This document shows, piece after piece, positions 8,111-12,310 of a DNA stretch of 12,310 nucleotides. A program made the translations under genes and the position numbers. The DNA comes from Rhizobacter sp. GTDB taxonomy: Bacteria > Pseudomonadota > Gammaproteobacteria > Burkholderiales > Burkholderiaceae. Positions within the stretch are counted from its first letter, which is position 1. Each line of letters starts with the position of its first letter. The notes beneath the pieces are model-generated. The model worked only from the letters and a program-made list of their open reading frames with translations. It searched no databases and had not been told where the DNA came from. The stretch lies in the NCBI GenBank assembly GCA_014379885.1, contig JACMKW010000189.1:1-12310 (forward strand). Reading direction: 5' to 3'.

Positions 8111-10855
8111 ATGACCGATCTCAGCGTTCGCACGCGGCTCACCTTGTTGATTGCGCTCCTGCTGGTCTCCATGGCTGCGGCGGCTGGCTTTGCACTCTTC
8201 CAGCTGCGCGGCGTGACGCTCTCCGTGCAAACGGTGTACGCCGACCGTGTGATTCCGCTGCTGCAACTGCGCTCCGTGGCCGATGCCTACCTCAAGACCA
8301 TGCCGAATGTGGTGCAGCAGGTGCGTGACGGCCATCTCGACGCCCTGGCAGCCCAGGCCGAGCTGGAGCGCACCCACCTTGAAGCGCGCGCGCAGTGGGC
8401 ACGCTACAAAACCACTTACCTGGTGCCGCAAGAGAAGTTGCTGATTGCCGAGGCCGAGCCCCTGCTTGAGCGCGCACAGGCGCTGCACGACAAGCTCGTC
8501 AGGCTGTTGGCGCAGCGAGACCTCGATGGTTTGCGCGCTTTCATGGCGCGCGACCATTACGCCGTATCGCAGCCCTTGAATTCGGTTTTCGATCGCCTGG
8601 TCGCGGTGCAGGCCGCGGAAGCAGCCGCCGAGACCGAAGCCAGCCACGGCACATATCGGGCGGCGGTTTGGGGCTTGCTCGCACCGCTCGCCCTGGCCTT
8701 GGCGCTCGGCGTAGGGCTGGCCTGGGCAGTGGGCTTGCGCTACGTGCGTGAGCGCCGGGCGGGCGAAGACGCAGCCCAGCGCCAGGCCCGTTGTTACGCC
8801 GCCTTGTCGCGCACCAACCAGATGATCGTGCGCGTGCGTGACGAGAAAACATTGTTCGAAGAAATCTGCCGCATCTGTGTGGACACCGAGCTGGCCCGTG
8901 TCGCCTTCGTGCTGCAGCTCGATGGCGATCATTGTGTGGTCATGGGGTCGGCCGGGCCGGCGGAAGAGCTGCTGTCGGGCATCTTGCTGAAGCTGGAAAC
9001 CGACGGGCCGATGTCCACCCTGCCCGTGGCGCAATCACTGCGTCAAGGTGTGCACGTTGTCAGCAACGACTACCTCAACGACGAACGAACCACCGCGTTG
9101 CATGAGCGCGCCTTGCAGCAAGGGGTTCGGGCGATGGGCGCGTTCCCGATCCGGCGTGGCGGCATCGTTGTCGGAAGCTTGAATCTGTATGTCGGCGAAG
9201 TGGCCTTCTTCGACGATGCGCGCATCCGGCTGCTCGACGAAATGACCAGCGACATTTCGTTTGCGCTCGACAACATCGACCGCGATGCTGCCCGTGTGCT
9301 CGCCGAGCAGGAGGTTGAAGCCGGCTATGCGCGCTTGCGCAGGGTGTTCAACCTGATGCCGGTGGCGATTCTGCTGGTCTCGCGCAAGACCGGCCTGGTG
9401 ATCGAAGCCAACGCCACCTGTGGCAATCGCTACTGCATGTCCCCTGAAGCAATGGTTGGCCAATCAATGGCCAACATGGGGATGGGCTTCTCGCCAGCAG
9501 ACCGCGCGCGCTTCGATGCCGAGCTCGACGCGAAACATTCGGTGCACGAGTTCGAAGCGCGCGTGCGCGCCGGCCGCGGGGCAGAGGTTGATCTGCTCAC
9601 CAGCGCCGAGTTGATCGACTATCAAGGTGAGCCGTGCCGGCTGACCGTGAGCCTCGACATCACCGAACGCAAGCGCCGCGAGCAGGCCGAGCGAGCCCAG
9701 TTTGACGCCGAAGCGTCGAGCAGCGCCAAGACCGATTTCCTTTCGCGCATGAGTCACGAGTTGCGCACGCCGCTGAACGCGGTGTTGGGCTTCTCGCAGC
9801 TGTTGCAGTCAGATGCGCAGGAACCTCTCACCGACCGCCAGCGTGCGCGGGTGGAGTCGATCCGCCAGGCCGGCTGGCACCTTCTCGCGCTGATCAACGA
9901 CGTGCTCGATGTCTCGCGCATCGAGTCGGGCCACCTGCAGGTGGAGTCGCGGGGTGTGGATCTCTCCGGCTTGCTGGACGAGGTGCTCGATTTCGTGCGC
10001 TCGCAGGCTGACAGCGCCGGCATCCTGCTGGAGACCGCCTACCGGCTCGGGCCGCCAGCGATCGTGCAGGGTGACCCGCTGCGCCTGCGCCAGGTCATGC
10101 TCAATCTGCTGAGCAACGCCGTCAAATACAACCGTCCGAAAGGATCGGTGCGAATCGACGTGCAAGCCGAGGGTGGGTGTGCGCTGGTGCAGATCGCCGA
10201 CACCGGCCTGGGCATGACACCCGCGCAACTCGATCGGCTGTTCGAACCCTTCAACCGGCTGGGCCGCGAGAACAGCGCCATCGAAGGCACGGGCATCGGC
10301 CTGGTGTTGACACGCCAGCTGGTGACGCTGATGGAGGGCAGCCTGGAGATTGAAAGCGAGGCCGGCCGCGGCACCACCGTGAAGGTCACGCTGAAGCAAG
10401 GCGATGCCCTTTCGGTGCGCGGCGAGCTTGATGCCAGCGTGACCGGGGCAGCAGGTGACACCACGGCAGATTCGCCCCAGGGCGTTGTTCTGTACATCGA
10501 AGACAACCCCATCAATCTCTTGTTGGTGGAGCAACTGCTGCTGGGCTGGTCAGGGGTTCGGCTTGTGCAGGCCGAGGACGGGCTGCGCGGCATTGAGCTC
10601 GCGCGAGCATTGCATCCCGATCTGGTGCTGCTCGACATGCGTCTGCCTGACATGGATGGGCCGCAGGTGCTGCGGGCTTTGCGTGCCGACCCGATCACCC
10701 AAGACATCCGGGTGGTTGCACTGTCGGCCAGCGCCATGCCAAACGAGGTGGCGCTGGCGCGCAGCTGCGGTGCTTTTGACTACTGGACCAAACCGCTCGA
10801 CCTCGAGCGTTTCATGGCCGATCTGAAGCGCTTGCTGGCCGTCAAGCCAGCTTGA
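8111..10855 (+). CDS. Hybrid sensor histidine kinase (periplasmic four-helix-like sensor, GAF, PAS, HisKA, HATPase, REC)
   Basis: A 914-residue inner-membrane sensor kinase. TM1 is at about residues 10-30. A helical periplasmic region (about 31-183) containing [18 protein letters not shown] resembles the four-helix-bundle sensors of chemoreceptors. TM2 spans about 184-206. No clear HAMP follows. The cytoplasmic part reads GAF-like (about 235-395), PAS (about 408-520, ending in [12 protein letters not shown]), HisKA with phospho-acceptor His549 in [10 protein letters not shown], and HATPase with Asn669 ([10 protein letters not shown]) and DTGLGM from 697. A receiver domain (about 791-910) has phospho-acceptor Asp842 in [11 protein letters not shown] and Lys894. 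The protein should autophosphorylate and pass phosphate to its own receiver; no HPt or output protein is in the window. Its position directly after the MFS gene suggests a shared stimulus or substrate, which is inference. The 3' end overlaps the convergent chemoreceptor gene by 14 bases. Confidence 0.93.
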   Translation: MTDLSVRTRLTLLIALLLVSMAAAAGFALFQLRGVTLSVQTVYADRVIPLLQLRSVADAYLKTMPNVVQQVRDGHLDALAAQAELERTHLEARAQWARYKTTYLVPQEKLLIAEAEPLLERAQALHDKLVRLLAQRDLDGLRAFMARDHYAVSQPLNSVFDRLVAVQAAEAAAETEASHGTYRAAVWGLLAPLALALALGVGLAWAVGLRYVRERRAGEDAAQRQARCYAALSRTNQMIVRVRDEKTLFEEICRICVDTELARVAFVLQLDGDHCVVMGSAGPAEELLSGILLKLETDGPMSTLPVAQSLRQGVHVVSNDYLNDERTTALHERALQQGVRAMGAFPIRRGGIVVGSLNLYVGEVAFFDDARIRLLDEMTSDISFALDNIDRDAARVLAEQEVEAGYARLRRVFNLMPVAILLVSRKTGLVIEANATCGNRYCMSPEAMVGQSMANMGMGFSPADRARFDAELDAKHSVHEFEARVRAGRGAEVDLLTSAELIDYQGEPCRLTVSLDITERKRREQAERAQFDAEASSSAKTDFLSRMSHELRTPLNAVLGFSQLLQSDAQEPLTDRQRARVESIRQAGWHLLALINDVLDVSRIESGHLQVESRGVDLSGLLDEVLDFVRSQADSAGILLETAYRLGPPAIVQGDPLRLRQVMLNLLSNAVKYNRPKGSVRIDVQAEGGCALVQIADTGLGMTPAQLDRLFEPFNRLGRENSAIEGTGIGLVLTRQLVTLMEGSLEIESEAGRGTTVKVTLKQGDALSVRGELDASVTGAAGDTTADSPQGVVLYIEDNPINLLLVEQLLLGWSGVRLVQAEDGLRGIELARALHPDLVLLDMRLPDMDGPQVLRALRADPITQDIRVVALSASAMPNEVALARSCGAFDYWTKPLDLERFMADLKRLLAVKPA

Positions 10856-10863
10856 ACACGGCC
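10837..10863. repeat. Inverted repeat spanning the convergent stop codons
   Basis: GGCCG-TCAAGC (10837-10847) faces GCTTGA-ACA-CGGCC (10850-10863) around a CA centre, with a 3-base bulge. TCA at 10842-10844 (the chemoreceptor stop on the - strand) and TGA at 10853-10855 (the kinase stop on the + strand) lie inside the two arms. No T-run follows on either strand, so any bidirectional terminator role is weak. Confidence 0.4.
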
Positions 10864-11939
10864 ACGGTTTGCGCCAAGGCGGCTGCCTGGTGCTTGAGGC
10901 TTTCAGCCGCGGCGGCCGATTCCTCCACCAGCGCGGCGTTCTGCTGCGTCACCTGATCGAGTTGTTGCACGGCATCGCCGATCTGGCCGATGCCCTGGCT
11001 TTGCTCCACGGCGGCGCTGCTGATCTCGCCGATTAGATCTGTCACGCGCTTCACGTGGGTGACGATCTGGTCCATGCTCTTGCCGGCATCCACAACTTGG
11101 CGCGAGCCGTTTTCCACCTTCTCAACGCTTTCGCCGATCAGGCTCTTGATCTCTTTGGCCGCTTGTGCGCTGCGTTGGGCCAGGGTGCGCACCTCACCGG
11201 CCACCACGGCGAAGCCGCGGCCTTGTTCACCGGCGCGCGCCGCTTCCACCGCAGCGTTCAGCGCCAGGATGTTGGTCTGGAAAGCGATGCCGTCGATCAC
11301 GCTGATGATGTCGGAGATCTTGCGCGAGCTGGCGCTGATGTCTTCCATGGTGCTGATCACCTGGCCCACCACCACACCGCCTTGGCTGGCGGCTGCCGAG
11401 GCGCTGCCGGCAAGTTGTGTGGCCTGCCGTGCGGTGTCGGCGCTTTGTTTGACGGTGGCGGTGATCTCTTCCATCGACGCGGCTGTTTGTTGCAGGTTGC
11501 TGGCCTGCTCTTCGGTGCGTTGGCTCAGGTCGGCGTTGCCGGTTGCGATTTCTGCCGATCCGGTGGCGATGGAGTCTGCGCTGTTGCGCACCTGGCCGAC
11601 GAGGGTCACCAGGCACTCATTCATGCGGTTGAGGGCGGCCATCAGTTGGCCGGTTTCGTCTGTGCTGGTCACTTCGATGCGTGAGCTCAGGTTGCCCGAG
11701 GCCACGGTCTCCGCCACTTTCACCGCTTGGGAAATGCCCCGCACGATGCGCTGGATCAACATCCAGGCGAACACGCCGGCCGCCACCACCACGATCACAG
11801 AGGTGATCAGGTTGCGCCAGAACACGGCTTCGTAGTCGGTCTGGGCCTGCTCATTGCTGTGTTCGGCAAGTGCAAACTGTTTCCGGGCCGCCGGGCGCAA
11901 AACCCGACCCCCTGAACTATCGGCAAACCGGCACAGCAA
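10842..11939 (-). CDS. Methyl-accepting chemotaxis protein lacking its N-terminal sensor (probable 5'-truncated gene)
   Basis: The 365-residue open frame encodes the signalling half of a chemoreceptor. It has one membrane helix (about residues 44-62), a HAMP domain (about 62-115) with [16 protein letters not shown], and a full cytoplasmic coiled-coil hairpin. The conserved CheA/CheW-binding tip, [18 protein letters not shown], continues into [20 protein letters not shown]. No C-terminal CheR-tethering pentapeptide is present; the protein ends VFKLA. Family members normally have 500-550 residues with TM1 and a periplasmic ligand domain of about 150 residues, and these are absent here. Only about 20 residues before the TM (from [12 protein letters not shown]) look like the end of such a domain. 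The frame is closed by TAG just before the TTG at 11939, and there is no ATG before the TM. Other possible starts are TTG at 11900 and GTG at 11825. I infer a 5' deletion, hence a pseudogene or a sensor-less receptor. Confidence 0.8.
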   Translation of the reverse strand: MLCRFADSSGGRVLRPAARKQFALAEHSNEQAQTDYEAVFWRNLITSVIVVVAAGVFAWMLIQRIVRGISQAVKVAETVASGNLSSRIEVTSTDETGQLMAALNRMNECLVTLVGQVRNSADSIATGSAEIATGNADLSQRTEEQASNLQQTAASMEEITATVKQSADTARQATQLAGSASAAASQGGVVVGQVISTMEDISASSRKISDIISVIDGIAFQTNILALNAAVEAARAGEQGRGFAVVAGEVRTLAQRSAQAAKEIKSLIGESVEKVENGSRQVVDAGKSMDQIVTHVKRVTDLIGEISSAAVEQSQGIGQIGDAVQQLDQVTQQNAALVEESAAAAESLKHQAAALAQTVAVFKLA

Positions 11940-11969
11940 CTAAAGGGAAAACCGCAGGGTGCTCCCAGC

Positions 11970-12310
11970 CTAATTTTCAGAAGATCGTGCCCGCGCACCA
12001 AGCTTGGGCGGTTTCAACACCCCGGTGGCCAGGCTGGTGCCCAACAGGACCACGGCGCAGCCCAGGGCCATCACCAAGCTAATGCTTTCATTCAGAAACA
12101 TTCCGCCCCACACCACCGCAAACACCGGGATCAGAAAGGTGACTGAGATGGCATTGGCCGGGCCCACATGGGCGATCAGGCGGAAGTACATCAGGTAGGC
12201 CAGGCCCGTGCATGCCACGGCCAGCACCAACGCGAAAAACCAGCCGTGAGCCGATGGCATGTGCTCGGGCCACCACAGCCACGCCGGCACGGCAAGGCAC
12301 AGCGTGGCCG
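11970..12310 (-). CDS. EamA/DMT-family transporter, C-terminal part (5' end outside window)
   Basis: The frame is open to the right edge of the window and ends at TAG (11970-11972), giving about 112 C-terminal residues of an inner-membrane transporter. Three to four hydrophobic helices are visible. Typical EamA (drug/metabolite transporter) features are GLAYLMYFRLIAHVGPANA, then FLIPVFAVVWGGMFLNESIS and a last helix GCAVVLLGTSLATGVL. EamA proteins usually have about 300 residues in two repeats, so this is the second half of repeat two. The start is beyond the window, so the Met at 12290 is internal. The substrate is unknown; relatives export amino acids or other metabolites. The gene reads toward the truncated chemoreceptor, whose frame opens 30 bases downstream with no clear terminator between. 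Confidence 0.88.
   Translation of the reverse strand, partial: ATLCLAVPAWLWWPEHMPSAHGWFFALVLAVACTGLAYLMYFRLIAHVGPANAISVTFLIPVFAVVWGGMFLNESISLVMALGCAVVLLGTSLATGVLKPPKLGARARSSEN

Noticed and set aside
7237..8328. 363-codon + strand frame overlapping the MFS gene and the kinase start
   Set aside because: It is in another frame of two well-supported genes, and its composition is typical of a shadow frame.
9809..10534. Antisense frame opposite the kinase domain
   Set aside because: It is His/Gln/Ala-rich shadow sequence opposite conserved HisKA/HATPase codons.

Overview
The window is high-GC DNA that looks like a betaproteobacterial chromosome, most likely Burkholderiales (Comamonadaceae or a related genus). 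This rests on protein style, gene order and codon bias; the sequence alone cannot fix the genus. It is mostly ordinary chromosomal DNA. I found no CRISPR array, insertion sequence, prophage or obvious defence island. Nearly all of it is occupied by genes; the longest gene-free stretch is about 150 bases (6698-6847).

Layout. Bases 1-4069 hold three tightly packed + strand housekeeping genes: the 3' part of purF (purine synthesis), metZ (sulfhydrylation step of methionine synthesis; its GTG start overlaps the purF stop) and gltX (glutamyl-tRNA synthetase). Bases 4107-4444 hold a tRNA cluster, Ala(GGC)-Glu(UUC)-Asp(GUC). A promoter with a perfect TATAAT box, whose -35 lies in the end of gltX, precedes it and a clear intrinsic terminator closes it. 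The enzyme that charges tRNA-Glu therefore sits directly upstream of a tRNA-Glu gene.

Bases 4525-5796 encode a divergent Nramp-family membrane transporter. It converges on an orphan ParA/MinD-type ATPase on the - strand (5813-6697) that has a long Pro/Ala-rich linker and a short C-terminal tail. Divergent from this ATPase is a probable two-gene + strand unit: an MFS transporter (6848-8089) and, 21 bases later, a hybrid sensor histidine kinase (8111-10855). The kinase has a periplasmic region resembling chemoreceptor four-helix-bundle sensors, then GAF, PAS, HisKA, HATPase and receiver domains.

The right end is the oddest part. A chemoreceptor gene on the - strand (10842-11939) has a complete HAMP and signalling domain but no first membrane helix, almost no periplasmic sensor and no credible ATG start. 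Its 5' end stops about 30 bases from the 3' end of an EamA-type transporter gene (11970 to beyond the window), so it looks like a 5'-deleted gene. Its 3' end overlaps the kinase gene tail to tail by 14 bases, with both stop codons inside one inverted repeat.

No undescribed multi-gene system is evident. The best candidates for a second look are the sensor-less chemoreceptor next to a kinase carrying a chemoreceptor-type sensor, the Nramp homologue lacking the usual metal-site motifs, the orphan ParA with its tail, and the structured spacer in the tRNA transcript.
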